A stretch of DNA of 42,204 bases from JABDBK01 sp964533645 (GCA_964533645.1 CAZHMQ010000007.1:1-42204); one strand, 5' to 3'. Positions 1 through 9,013 are shown, counted from the stretch's first letter. The notes: a model not told the origin generated them from the sequence alone. Translations and numbers: made by a program.

Positions 1-682
1 AGATTTGGTTCTTAAAAATAATGAGCAACATACTGCAGTAGATGTTGCAACACAAGAAGAACATGAAGATATGGCTAATTTTTTACGACATTCTATTGTG
101 TTAAAAGCTGCATATGGTAAAAATAAAGAGGATTTACAAAACATCCCATACTATATAAAAACTAACCCTGACATACTGCATGTTACGGATGAAAAAGAAA
201 ATACTATTTTAGATATAGTAGCGATGTCAGGTAATTTTTTTATAGTGCAAGCTATCATTAAGGAAGTGAAGAATGTGCCTACGGCTTGCATTTATGAGGC
301 AATAAAAAAAGCAAAAACAACAAAGAATAATGAAAAAATTGTCTGTTTTTTGCAGACTAAGTTTTTGATAGAGGCAGTAAAATCTGGCAATTTAAAAGAA
401 ATTGAACGTTATCTCACAGATTATCCTGATGCTGTGAATCTTATTGATGCACATGGAAATAATGCATTGATCTTAGCAGCTCAGTATGGTCATGAAAAAA
501 TTGTAGAAATATTGCTTGCTTCGCATATCAATATAAATGCAAAAAATCAATTTGGTGATACAGCGCTACATTGGGCCGCTAACAAAGGAAATGTTACCAT
601 CGCTAGATTGTTAGTCAATAATGGGGCAGATTTGGTTCTTAAAAATAATGAGCAACATACTGCAGTAGATGTTGCAACACAA
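1..682 (+). repeat. Internal 627-bp tandem duplication in the ankyrin gene
   Basis: Bases 1-55 are identical to bases 628-682, an offset of 627 (209 codons, frame kept). Beyond that the copies have diverged but remain clearly alignable at protein level: AAYGKNKEDLQNI against AAYGKNKDDLETI, and VQAIIKEVKNVP against VQAIINEVKDIP. The fully identical block next to diverged sequence suggests either recent local gene conversion or strong constraint on that segment. Further copies may lie upstream of the window. Confidence 0.85.
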
Positions 683-2056
683 CAAAAACACGGAGATATA
701 GCTGATTTTTTACGAGGTCCTATTTCTATCAATTTAGAAGCTGCATATGGTAAAAATAAAGATGATTTAGAAACCATTCGAGGATATATAAAAGCTATCC
801 CTAATATCATCAGCTTTGTCGATGAAAAAGGAAATAATATTTTAGATATAGCAGCTATATCAGGTAGTTTACCTATAGTACAAGCTATCATTAATGAAGT
901 GAAAGATATACCTAAGCTTTGTTTACTTGAAGCAATAGCAAAAGCAAAAACAGCAAAAAGCAGTGAAACAGTTATTCATTTGTTGCAAAACAACTTGCAA
1001 CAAAGGATTGTCAACTATAAAACAAAATCTCATTTTAATAGTGGAAGAAAGCTAGAAAAAAAAGAATCGAAAGGGATGTTTTCACATGAAACAAGTAAGA
1101 CAAAAAAAACTATTCCTGCATCCCTTGGCGCCGTTTCTTTAGCGGATCTTCCACAAAAATATAAAAATAATTGGTACCTGAAAAAGGCAAAACAAGCTGA
1201 GATTGCTCAAATAGAAGTAGTTGCTCAAGAGCTTTTTCGTTTACTCATACCCGGACATCCTAAAACTCGTTTGGTCATGGCTCAAGATGGCACATATTTT
1301 GTTGCTTCCAAAGAAATAGAAGGAGCCATGAATTTGCCTGATGATATGACTTATACTGCTCAAGAAAAAATTGACTGGAATAATGCATTGAGAAATGGAG
1401 TCATTACGGGTTTAGGAGAAATGGCAACTTTTGCTCGTCTCATACATGACATCGATGTTAAAAATGGAAATCAAAAAATTGATTTTCTGAGGAGGGTCAT
1501 CAAATTTGATGGAGATCAATGTCTTGCGCATATACAAGACAAAACAAAGCCATTCACACCTATCACACCGGCAACTATCGCACAGCTACCGTTTTCTGGA
1601 AATGATACTCCTTACAATTGGTTAGGTTGTGTGGGTAAAGGTGTTCAGTTAACACATCCTCTATTAGATGCGGATCTTTCCAGTCATCCACGCATACGTG
1701 CAGAAATCAATCATGCATTATTAAAAATCATGCTTCTACCCGATGATTTAATCAAAAAATTTATATCGTTCTATGTCATACATTCCAATGGCGCAAAAGT
1801 TATTTATGATGATTTTATTGATAAGAGAAATCAAATGCGTGATGCTGCGATGGAGAATCAAGACTTTTTAAATTATCTAAGCGGAAGTCAGGCCGAAAAG
1901 CAGTGCAAGGATTACATCGCTTATTTACAAACATTCAAAACGATAGGTAAAAATTTCATTTTTGATTTAGTTTCTGAACCAGAAAAACAAATGTTATCAC
2001 AATTTGATGCTGTGCGAAACAGAGCATGCGAAGGTAGCAAAAAATTGAAAAGCTAA
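2..2056 (+). CDS. Ankyrin-repeat protein, 5' end outside the window; candidate secreted effector
   Basis: The reading frame is open at the left edge, and the first codons repeat the middle of an internal ankyrin repeat, so the true start lies upstream. A TTG at position 5 is only a nominal start. Ankyrin repeats are visible around residues 120-235 (for example NNALILAAQYGHEKIVEILL and GDTALHWAANKGNVTIARLL). They are flanked by two copies of a non-ankyrin module beginning AAYGKNK, 209 codons apart. After a Lys-rich linker, a C-terminal region of about 300 residues has no ankyrin repeats and contains GLGEMATFARLIHDID, then NGN, then VIKFDGD. This pattern recalls the kinase-like domains of some Legionella effectors, but I infer that from memory of the motif only. 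There is no signal peptide in view. Ankyrin proteins of Legionellales are often type IV secretion substrates, which fits but is not shown here. Confidence 0.85.
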   Translation, partial: DLVLKNNEQHTAVDVATQEEHEDMANFLRHSIVLKAAYGKNKEDLQNIPYYIKTNPDILHVTDEKENTILDIVAMSGNFFIVQAIIKEVKNVPTACIYEAIKKAKTTKNNEKIVCFLQTKFLIEAVKSGNLKEIERYLTDYPDAVNLIDAHGNNALILAAQYGHEKIVEILLASHININAKNQFGDTALHWAANKGNVTIARLLVNNGADLVLKNNEQHTAVDVATQQKHGDIADFLRGPISINLEAAYGKNKDDLETIRGYIKAIPNIISFVDEKGNNILDIAAISGSLPIVQAIINEVKDIPKLCLLEAIAKAKTAKSSETVIHLLQNNLQQRIVNYKTKSHFNSGRKLEKKESKGMFSHETSKTKKTIPASLGAVSLADLPQKYKNNWYLKKAKQAEIAQIEVVAQELFRLLIPGHPKTRLVMAQDGTYFVASKEIEGAMNLPDDMTYTAQEKIDWNNALRNGVITGLGEMATFARLIHDIDVKNGNQKIDFLRRVIKFDGDQCLAHIQDKTKPFTPITPATIAQLPFSGNDTPYNWLGCVGKGVQLTHPLLDADLSSHPRIRAEINHALLKIMLLPDDLIKKFISFYVIHSNGAKVIYDDFIDKRNQMRDAAMENQDFLNYLSGSQAEKQCKDYIAYLQTFKTIGKNFIFDLVSEPEKQMLSQFDAVRNRACEGSKKLKS

Positions 2057-2077
2057 TTCATGCCATTTGCTAAGGTC

Positions 2078-2241
2078 TAGGGTCTGTTGACAATTGGTTA
2101 ATAGTGTTTAAAAAGCGGTAGAATCGGCTAAAATAAACGAATATTCTCGTTAAATAGCTCGCTATTCGCCTCGAATATTCGTCTATTTTATCTCGATTCC
2201 CCACTTTTTAAACACTATTAACCAATTGTCAACAGACCCTA
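2078..2241. repeat. Long palindromic repeat, family 1 copy 1
   Basis: A 164-bp imperfect inverted repeat fills most of the gap between the ankyrin gene and gcvT. The outer arms TAGGGTCTGTTGACAATTGG and their complement at the right end match almost perfectly for about 37 bases, followed by a less regular inner stem. The apex at 2152-2167 reads AAATAGCTCGCTATTC. The same apex (one base different) and the same AGGxTCTGTTGA-type outer motif recur in the palindrome near 32282-32425. It holds no ORF and no transposase. It could form a long hairpin in RNA and end transcription of the ankyrin gene, or be a non-autonomous mobile repeat. Confidence 0.8.
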
Positions 2242-2256
2242 ATCATATGATCGTAC

Positions 2257-2285
2257 TTCAGTTTTTATGTCTAAAACGGTATACT
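2257..2285 (+). promoter_or_regulatory. Candidate promoter for the gcv operon
   Basis: TTCAGT (2257-2262), a 17-base spacer and TATACT (2280-2285) lie about 45 bases before the gcvT start, immediately downstream of the palindrome. The -10 is good and the -35 is weak. I see no glycine riboswitch in the short leader. Confidence 0.4.
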
Positions 2286-2328
2286 CCTTCCCTAAGTTCA
2301 GATTATCTTAAAGGACATGGTAAAAAAT

Positions 2329-3423
2329 ATGGGAAAGAAAACGCCATTATACGATTGTCATCTCATCGCTAAAGCGAAGATGGTCGATTTTGCGGGTTGG
2401 GATATGCCATTACATTATGGTTCTCAAGTCGAAGAACATCATAAAGTCCGTCAAGACGCGGGCGTGTTTGATGTATCGCATATGACCATAGTGGATTTTC
2501 ATGGAAAAGGTGTTGCTCCGTTATTGCGTAAATTGCTTGCTAACGATATTGATCGTTTAGCATTCGGCAAAGCACTATACACTTGCATGCTAAATGAGCA
2601 AGGTGGCGTGATAGATGATTTGATTGTTTATAAAATATCAGATGATTTTTATCGTTTAATTGTTAATTCTGCGACCCGTGAAAAAGATTTAAGTTGGATG
2701 CAAAAACAAGTCAGCGGTTTTACGGTAGATATGACAGAACGTACCGATTTGGCGATGTTAGCTATTCAAGGGCCGCGCGTAAGAGATAAGTTAGTAGATG
2801 TATTGCATGCGGAAGATTTGCAAGCCGTACTTGCTTTGAAAGTTTTTCATGCCGTTCAGTTAAATCATTTATTTGTTGCTCGTACGGGTTACACGGGCGA
2901 AGACGGTTTTGAAGTAATATTACCTGCAAAAGATGCAGCCTTATTTTGGCAAACGTTGTTAAAAGCAGGCATGCATCCTTGTGGATTAGGTGCGCGTGAT
3001 ACGTTGCGATTAGAGGCAGGACTTAATCTTTATGGCGCAGATATGGATGAGTCTGTCACTCCTTTAGAGTCAAATTTAACATGGACTGTAGCTTTTCAGC
3101 CAAACGAACGTGATTTTATAGGAAAATCAGCACTTTTAGCACAAAAGCAAGCAGGTGTTACTAAGTGCTTAGTGGGTCTTGTGTTGATGGGGCCGGGAGT
3201 ATTACGCAATCATCAAAAAGTCATTGTTGATGGATTGGGTTCGGGTGAAATTACCAGCGGTAGTTTTTCACCTACGTTGAATAAAGGTATCGCCCTTGCG
3301 CGAGTTCCAGTGGGAATTGGTCAGCAATGTAGAGTCGAAATTCGAGGTAAAGAAGTCGAAGCGGAAGTGATTAAACCACCTTTTGTGCTGTCCGGTAAAA
3401 AAAATAGTATTGTTACAGCTTAG
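2329..3423 (+). CDS. gcvT: Aminomethyltransferase, T-protein of the glycine cleavage system
   Basis: GcvT takes the aminomethyl group from the lipoyl arm of GcvH, transfers methylene to tetrahydrofolate and releases ammonia. The protein aligns along its whole length with E. coli GcvT: MVDFAGWDMPLHYGSQ near the N-terminus, GGVIDDLIVY around residues 91-100 with the catalytic Asp region, NSATREKDLSW, then CGLGARDTLRLEAG and SGSFSPTLNKGIALARVP. Starting at ATG 2329 gives 364 residues, the same length as the E. coli enzyme. An upstream in-frame ATG at 2317 adds four residues but sits only one base after the AAGGA ribosome site at 2311-2315, so 2329 is preferred. It is the first gene of a gcvT-H-PA-PB operon; gcvH follows after 11 bases. 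Confidence 0.96.
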   Translation: MGKKTPLYDCHLIAKAKMVDFAGWDMPLHYGSQVEEHHKVRQDAGVFDVSHMTIVDFHGKGVAPLLRKLLANDIDRLAFGKALYTCMLNEQGGVIDDLIVYKISDDFYRLIVNSATREKDLSWMQKQVSGFTVDMTERTDLAMLAIQGPRVRDKLVDVLHAEDLQAVLALKVFHAVQLNHLFVARTGYTGEDGFEVILPAKDAALFWQTLLKAGMHPCGLGARDTLRLEAGLNLYGADMDESVTPLESNLTWTVAFQPNERDFIGKSALLAQKQAGVTKCLVGLVLMGPGVLRNHQKVIVDGLGSGEITSGSFSPTLNKGIALARVPVGIGQQCRVEIRGKEVEAEVIKPPFVLSGKKNSIVTA

Positions 3424-3434
3424 GAGTTTTAAAA

Positions 3435-3839
3435 ATGAAAAACAGTATCCCAAAAAAGTTGAAATATTCAAGAACGCATGAATGGCTAAGACAAGATGAT
3501 GATATATTGACGGTAGGTATTACAGATCATGCGCAAACCATGTTAGGTGATTTGGTTTATGTGGAATTACCTGAAATTGAATCCAATGTTGAAACAGGTC
3601 ATGAATGTGCAGTCGTTGAATCCGTAAAAGCAGCAGCTGATGTCTATTCTCCTGTTTCAGGTGAAGTCATAGAAATTAATGAAGCACTTTTAGAGAATCC
3701 ACAGCTCATTAATGAAGATCCTTACGGCAAAGGTTGGTTATTTCGAGTGAAGCCTTTTGAAAGTGATGTTGCAGGAGATGTTGAAAAGCTATTGACGGCG
3801 GATCAATATATTAAACAAGTCGCATCTGAAGCTCATTAA
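3435..3839 (+). CDS. gcvH: Glycine cleavage system H-protein
   Basis: GcvH carries the lipoyl group that shuttles the aminomethyl intermediate between P-, T- and L-proteins. The 134-residue protein has the full lipoyl-domain pattern: YSRTHEWL at the start, GITDHAQTMLGDLVYVELPE, and the lipoylation site VVESVKAAADVYSPVSGEV, where the modified lysine is residue 65. ENPQLINEDPYGKGWLF near the end is also typical. The ribosome site AGGAG overlaps the stop codon of gcvT and lies eight bases from the ATG, so the two genes are likely translated in sequence. Length and motifs are normal, with no sign of decay. Confidence 0.97.
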   Translation: MKNSIPKKLKYSRTHEWLRQDDDILTVGITDHAQTMLGDLVYVELPEIESNVETGHECAVVESVKAAADVYSPVSGEVIEINEALLENPQLINEDPYGKGWLFRVKPFESDVAGDVEKLLTADQYIKQVASEAH

Positions 3840-3850
3840 GAAGGAATTCT

Positions 3851-5251
3851 ATGCCATTCATTCCCCATACCAAGCAAGACATCAAAGAAATGCTAGCAAC
3901 GATAGAGGTTGCTAAATTAGAAGATTTATTTGATGAAATTCCAGATAGTTTGCGAGTCAAAAATCTTCCCGCTATTCCCGCTTGTTTATCCGAAATGGAG
4001 CTCGCGCGTTTAATGCGACAACGCGCCGCTTTAGATGGCGGTATGGTATGTTTTATGGGCGCAGGGGCTTATGAGCATCATATTCCTGCAGCAGTGTGGG
4101 ATGTTGCAAGTCGCGGAGAATTCTTAACGGCCTATACTCCTTATCAAGCTGAAGCAAGCCAAGGTACTTTACAATTGCTTTATGAATATCAAACCATGAT
4201 GGCAAGTTTGATGGATTTAGATGTATCGAATGCATCGCTTTATGAAGGAGCTTCTGCAGTAGCTGAAGCGATATTAATGGCTTCCCGATCACATCGTAAA
4301 CATAAAACCTATCGTGTGCTTGTTCCCCGTGCTTTGCATCCCTATTATAGAGATGTCATTAAAACGATTGTGGGTCAGCAAGATATTATTCAATGGATTG
4401 AAGTGCCGTTTGATCCGGTGACTGGTCTTACCCAGCTTAATGTTCTGGAAAAAGATTTACAAGGTGAAGTTACCGCTGTTGTTATTCCACAACCGAATTT
4501 TTTTGGTGTGCTAGAAGATGTGGATGCCATGACAGATTGGGCGCATGCACATGGAGCGATAGCTATTGCTGTGGTGAATCCTTTGGCAATGTCATTACTA
4601 AAACCTCCAGGGCAGTGGGGAAAAAAAGGGGTTGATATTGCATGTGGTGAAGGACAGCCTTTAGGCGTCCCGCTTGCATCTGGTGGACCTTATTATGGAT
4701 TTTTATGTTGTAAAAAAGATTTTGTACGACAGTTACCAGGTCGAATTGTAGGTAGGACGGTGGACAAAGAAGGTAAACAAGGTTTTGTCTTGACGTTACA
4801 GGCACGCGAACAACATATACGTCGAGCCAAGGCTACTTCTAATATTTGCACAAATCAAGGTTTGCTCGTCACTGCAAGTACGATTTACATGAGTTTGTTG
4901 GGACCCGAAGGCTTGCGTCAAGTGGCAGAAGCTTGTTACTTCAATGCGCAACATTTAAAGAAAAAATTGCAAACCTTGTCTGGCGTTGAAGTGGTATTTC
5001 ATAGTCCTCATTTTCATGAAGTCGTTGTACGCTTAACTAAGCCAGTGGATAAGATATTAAGACTTTTGGCAAATGATAAGATACAAGCCGGTTTTAATCT
5101 TACTTCAGTGTATCCTGAGTTGGGTGAATGTTTGCTCATTTGCGTCACAGAAACTAAAACAGAGGCCGATATCGATGGGTTTGTTAAGTGTTTAGCTCAA
5201 GTGTTAGCAATAAATACATCAACCATGAAAAATATTGAGTGTGCGAAATAA
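3851..5251 (+). CDS. gcvPA: Glycine dehydrogenase (decarboxylating) subunit 1
   Basis: This is the alpha half of the split P-protein, which decarboxylates glycine and loads the aminomethyl group onto GcvH. Recognisable features are MPFIPHTKQDIKEML at the start, the block FMGAGAYEHHIPAAV, SRGEFLTAYTPYQAEASQGT, and SGGPYYGFLCC near residue 280. The PLP lysine is not in this subunit but in GcvPB, as expected for the two-gene form. AAGGA at 3841-3845 precedes the ATG by five bases. At 466 residues it is slightly longer than the usual 440-450, the excess being at the C-terminus. Many enteric bacteria have one fused gcvP; the split form is common in Legionella-like bacteria and Gram-positives. Confidence 0.95.
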   Translation: MPFIPHTKQDIKEMLATIEVAKLEDLFDEIPDSLRVKNLPAIPACLSEMELARLMRQRAALDGGMVCFMGAGAYEHHIPAAVWDVASRGEFLTAYTPYQAEASQGTLQLLYEYQTMMASLMDLDVSNASLYEGASAVAEAILMASRSHRKHKTYRVLVPRALHPYYRDVIKTIVGQQDIIQWIEVPFDPVTGLTQLNVLEKDLQGEVTAVVIPQPNFFGVLEDVDAMTDWAHAHGAIAIAVVNPLAMSLLKPPGQWGKKGVDIACGEGQPLGVPLASGGPYYGFLCCKKDFVRQLPGRIVGRTVDKEGKQGFVLTLQAREQHIRRAKATSNICTNQGLLVTASTIYMSLLGPEGLRQVAEACYFNAQHLKKKLQTLSGVEVVFHSPHFHEVVVRLTKPVDKILRLLANDKIQAGFNLTSVYPELGECLLICVTETKTEADIDGFVKCLAQVLAINTSTMKNIECAK

Positions 5252-5267
5252 CGGAGAATTATTTATC

Positions 5268-6728
5268 ATGTCAGAATTAATCTTTGATCAATCAAGACCA
5301 GGCCGTTATGCGAAAGCACAAGCCCCTAAAAAAAATGCAACAAAAATGGATATTCCTGTTGCCTTGTTGCGACAAGATAAACCTTTTTTACCCGAAGTTT
5401 CTGAATTACAAGTCGTGCGACATTACACTAGGCTTTCACGAAAAAATTTTTCTATAGACACGCAGTTCTATCCCTTGGGTTCATGCACCATGAAATATAA
5501 TCCACGTGGCGTGCATCGTTTAGCCATGTTGGATGGTTTTTTACATCGTCATCCTTTGAGTTTAGATGTCAATAGTCAGGGATATATGGCATGTGCTTAT
5601 GAATTGCAAGAAATTTTAAAAATTATGACGGGTATGCGAGGTGCGTCACTTACACCTATGGCGGGTGCGCAGGGTGAATTTGCGGGTGTTGCAATGATAC
5701 GTGCCTATCATCAATCCAGAAAGGACGTTGCCAGAACTGAAATGTTGGTACCAGATGCAGCGCATGGAACCAATCCTGCGACTGCTGCACAATGCGGATA
5801 TACAGTACGTGAAATTCCAACGGATGCTGATGGCAATGTGAATATAGAAAGTTTGCGTGCAGCGATAGGCCCACAAACTGCAGGAATTATGCTGACAAAT
5901 CCATCGACTTTGGGTGTTTTTGAACAAAAAATCGAAGAAATTGCTGCAATTATGCATAAAGCAGGTGGTTTGCTTTATTATGATGGTGCAAATTTGAATG
6001 CTATTTTAGGTAAAGTCAGGCCCGGCGATATGGGTTTTGATGTGATGCATATTAATTTACATAAAACGTTTGCGACTCCTCATGGTGGCGGTGGTCCCGG
6101 TGGCGGTCCAGTTGCCGTGAGCGAACGTCTTGTGCCCTTTTTACCAACACCTATGGTTGCAAAAGTCAACGATAGCTATCAATGGTTAACAGAAAAAGAA
6201 TGTCCGCAAACTATAGGACGGTTATCAGCTTTTATGGGTAATGCAGGTATTATTTTGCGTGCTTATATGTATGCAAGATTATTAGGGCAAGAAGGTATGG
6301 TGCGAGTGGCTGAATTTGCGACCTTAAATGCTAATTATTTATTAGCAAGATTAACGTCAGCAGGGTTTACACCAGCCTATACTAAACGTCGTGCAAGTCA
6401 TGAATTTATTATTACCTTGAAAACCGAAGCTAAAGAGTTGCACATCACCGCTTTAGATGTGGCGAAACGTTTGTTAGATTATGGCTTTCATGCTCCTACG
6501 ATGTATTTTCCTTTATTAGTGCCTGAATGTTTGCTCATAGAACCAACAGAAACGGAAGCCAAAGAAGTGTTAGATGCATTTGTTGATGCGATGATTAAAA
6601 TTATCGAAGAAGCTAAAAAAGATGCCACTTTATTGCAACATGCTCCTCATACATTACCTGTTAGGCGTTTAGATGAAGTGAAAGCTGCAAGAGAGTTGGA
6701 TATTGTGTATGTTGACCTCCATGAATAA
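5268..6728 (+). CDS. gcvPB: Glycine dehydrogenase (decarboxylating) subunit 2
   Basis: This is the beta half of the split P-protein and carries pyridoxal phosphate. The PLP-binding lysine lies in NLHKTF at about residue 266 and is followed by the Gly-rich loop ATPHGGGGPGGGP. SLTPMAGAQGEFAG, PDAAHGTNPATAA and LMLTNPSTLG-like segments further support the call. The frame is open upstream to a TTG at 5235 inside gcvPA, but the ATG at 5268 has CGGAG at 5252-5256 and matches the usual N-terminus, giving 486 residues. It is the last gene of the gcv operon. A strong hairpin straddles its stop codon. Confidence 0.96.
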   Translation: MSELIFDQSRPGRYAKAQAPKKNATKMDIPVALLRQDKPFLPEVSELQVVRHYTRLSRKNFSIDTQFYPLGSCTMKYNPRGVHRLAMLDGFLHRHPLSLDVNSQGYMACAYELQEILKIMTGMRGASLTPMAGAQGEFAGVAMIRAYHQSRKDVARTEMLVPDAAHGTNPATAAQCGYTVREIPTDADGNVNIESLRAAIGPQTAGIMLTNPSTLGVFEQKIEEIAAIMHKAGGLLYYDGANLNAILGKVRPGDMGFDVMHINLHKTFATPHGGGGPGGGPVAVSERLVPFLPTPMVAKVNDSYQWLTEKECPQTIGRLSAFMGNAGIILRAYMYARLLGQEGMVRVAEFATLNANYLLARLTSAGFTPAYTKRRASHEFIITLKTEAKELHITALDVAKRLLDYGFHAPTMYFPLLVPECLLIEPTETEAKEVLDAFVDAMIKIIEEAKKDATLLQHAPHTLPVRRLDEVKAARELDIVYVDLHE

Positions 6729-6784
6729 CGCGAACTCCGGATAAAGAAGCTTTCATGCCAGCTTCCTTATCCGGAGTTCGTGTT
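6727..6784. terminator. Bidirectional hairpin between gcvPB and the SulP gene
   Basis: A 24-base inverted repeat (6727-6750 with 6761-6784) has only two mismatched positions and a loop of about 10 bases. Its arms begin within or next to the stop codons of the two convergent genes. The stem contains CGAACTCCGGATAA. There is no long T-run, so it may also act as an mRNA 3'-end protecting structure, but its position makes a shared terminator the simplest reading. Confidence 0.7.
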
Positions 6785-8999
6785 ATTCAGTAAAAAATTT
6801 CTCATCAAAATCCACCATTCCACTACTTACATCGTAAAGTGCACCTATTAATTCAATTTGTTTTTCTTCAGCAAGTTTATTGAGTATAACACTTCGCTTG
6901 TGTATGGAGCTCATAGAGTGTTGAATATTTAAGTGAGTCACTTTTTTAAGAAAGGCTTTGCTTTCCATGTCAGTATCTTTAGTAACTTGTTTTGCAAGAG
7001 TCACAGCATGTTTAATTTTATTTAACAGTGCGCCAAGATGACCACCACCACCATCACTTTTGCAAGCGGCTCTAATAGCGCCACACATGGTATGTCCAAG
7101 TACCACAATTAATTTTGCACCTGAAACATGGCATGCAAATTCGATACTTGCAAGTATGTCATCATCAATGACATTACCTGCAATGCGTGCGACAAATATA
7201 TCTCCCACGCCCATGTCGAAAATGGTTTCAATGGGCACTCTAGAATCAATACAACCGATCACAATGGCTAAAGGATGTTGAGTCCCTGATGTGGCTTTGA
7301 TTTCATCAAGGAGACTGCGATTAATGCGTTGATCATTAGAAAATCGTTTATTGCCTTCTTTCAGAATTTCTAACACATCGGCAGGTTTTAATGCGAGCTG
7401 TGTGTCATAGGTGGTCACATTAATAAAATCACGTCTATGTTTAATTTGGTAATGATCTTTGAATCCCAACATATTAAGTGCAATATTTTTGCTAGGTGCC
7501 TGGTTGTGCATAAAAACATTCAGTACTTCTTGTATGTCTTTATCTATATATTTTGTATAACGGGCATCAACAATTAACTGTGTTCCCGATGGAATGCTTT
7601 CGAGTTCATTGACTAAAGAAGCTTTAGATAAAAATGACAAATGCTGAGGTAGAACAATGTGTTTAATCTCTCCTCGAGGATGTTTTTCATTAAGTATGTC
7701 TAAATGAATTTGGCTATTATTTTTTAAAATAAAGAAAAAGCTTATAAATAAGCCTATTAAAATGCCTGTGAGAAGATTGGTAAAAATAATAGCAATAATA
7801 GTGACTAAAAAAGGGAAAAATTGTGCAAATCCTTGTGCGTACATTTCTTTATATATGGCAGGCTTTGTCAGTTTAAACCCTACATAAATAAGTATGGTGG
7901 CAAGTGATGCAAGGGGAATGAGATTAATCCAGTGCGGGATAAAACAGACGACTAGTAAAATCCAGATGCCGTGAAAAATGGCGGATATTTTTGATTTAGA
8001 ACCCGCTTGTATATTCACGGAACTTCTCACTACAACAGAAGTGATAGGCAAGCCTCCTACAATACCAGAGGCTATGTTTCCTACCCCTTGTGCAATGAGC
8101 TCCCGATTTCTGGAACAGTATTTACGGTTTTGATCAAGTTTTTCTACAGCTTCTAAATTAAGCAAAGCTTCAAGTGATGCAACTGCCGCAAGTATAAAGG
8201 CATAGACATAAATATTTATGTCAGTCCACCGTTCCCAAGAGGGAAGTTGAAGCTGGTTAATAAAGGAATTTATATCTTTATTGATGGGTATATTAACGAG
8301 TTCATGACTATATTGTGCAATTAAAGGGAAAAAATAAGCATAAAATTCATTGATAAGAGCGCCCAGGATAACAACAATGATGGGTCCCGGGATGGCTTTG
8401 AGTGTAGCATTTTTAGTGTTGTCAAAGAAAATCAATAATGCAAAAGAGATAGCTGTTATAAATACAGCGCCAATATTGATATGGTCAGTAATATTTGATA
8501 AAGGTTGAAGGTTTAAAATTTGTGAAGCATCTTTGAATTCATCGAGTAGCAAATTATTTTCTGAAGTATAAGTAAAGGCAAAAGGTAATTGTTTAATAAT
8601 AATTAAGATACCAATAGCGCATAATAAACCTTGGATGACATTAGAAGGAATATAATCTGCTACAAAACCTGCGCGTATAGTCCCAATGATAATTTGTATA
8701 ATGCCGGCAAAAAAAAGTGCTAGTAGAAAAGCATTAAAACTTCCTAATTGGCTAATGCTTGTGAGTACAACAGCAGCCATGCCTGCAGCTGGACCGCTTA
8801 CACTGATAGACGATTGACTGATGATGCCAACCACTATTCCACCTATGATGCCTGCGATCAAACCAGAATATAAGGGAGCACCCGATGCAAGTGCAATCCC
8901 AAGGCATAAGGGTATGGCAACAAGAAATACGACAATACTTGCCATGAAATCGTATTTAATATCACTTATAGGATAAGAGAAAAAATTTGAGCGTGGCAT
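6783..8999 (-). CDS. SulP-family anion (bicarbonate) transporter fused to a beta-carbonic anhydrase
   Basis: Residues 1 to about 430 form a multi-spanning SulP permease (IPLCLGIALASGAPLYSGLIAG near the start, SVSGPAAGMAAVV, GGLPITSVVVRSSVN). Residues about 450-525 look like a weak STAS-type domain. From about residue 555 to the end is a beta-carbonic anhydrase with all zinc-site residues: Cys583, Asp585 and Arg587 in GCIDSR, and His636 and Cys639 in LGHTMC. Such fusions are thought to couple bicarbonate movement with CO2/bicarbonate interconversion in the inner membrane. The substrate is inferred from the fusion and is not proved by sequence. AAGGAA lies about five bases before the ATG. The gene converges with gcvPB, an operon that releases CO2, though a functional link is speculative. 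Confidence 0.93.
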   Translation of the reverse strand: MPRSNFFSYPISDIKYDFMASIVVFLVAIPLCLGIALASGAPLYSGLIAGIIGGIVVGIISQSSISVSGPAAGMAAVVLTSISQLGSFNAFLLALFFAGIIQIIIGTIRAGFVADYIPSNVIQGLLCAIGILIIIKQLPFAFTYTSENNLLLDEFKDASQILNLQPLSNITDHINIGAVFITAISFALLIFFDNTKNATLKAIPGPIIVVILGALINEFYAYFFPLIAQYSHELVNIPINKDINSFINQLQLPSWERWTDINIYVYAFILAAVASLEALLNLEAVEKLDQNRKYCSRNRELIAQGVGNIASGIVGGLPITSVVVRSSVNIQAGSKSKISAIFHGIWILLVVCFIPHWINLIPLASLATILIYVGFKLTKPAIYKEMYAQGFAQFFPFLVTIIAIIFTNLLTGILIGLFISFFFILKNNSQIHLDILNEKHPRGEIKHIVLPQHLSFLSKASLVNELESIPSGTQLIVDARYTKYIDKDIQEVLNVFMHNQAPSKNIALNMLGFKDHYQIKHRRDFINVTTYDTQLALKPADVLEILKEGNKRFSNDQRINRSLLDEIKATSGTQHPLAIVIGCIDSRVPIETIFDMGVGDIFVARIAGNVIDDDILASIEFACHVSGAKLIVVLGHTMCGAIRAACKSDGGGGHLGALLNKIKHAVTLAKQVTKDTDMESKAFLKKVTHLNIQHSMSSIHKRSVILNKLAEEKQIELIGALYDVSSGMVDFDEKFFTE

Positions 9000-9013
9000 G
9001 GGCTTTCCTTTTT

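Noticed and set aside
2241..2316. Possible glycine riboswitch before gcvT
   Set aside because: The leader between the candidate promoter and the start is too short, and no tandem aptamer pattern is present.
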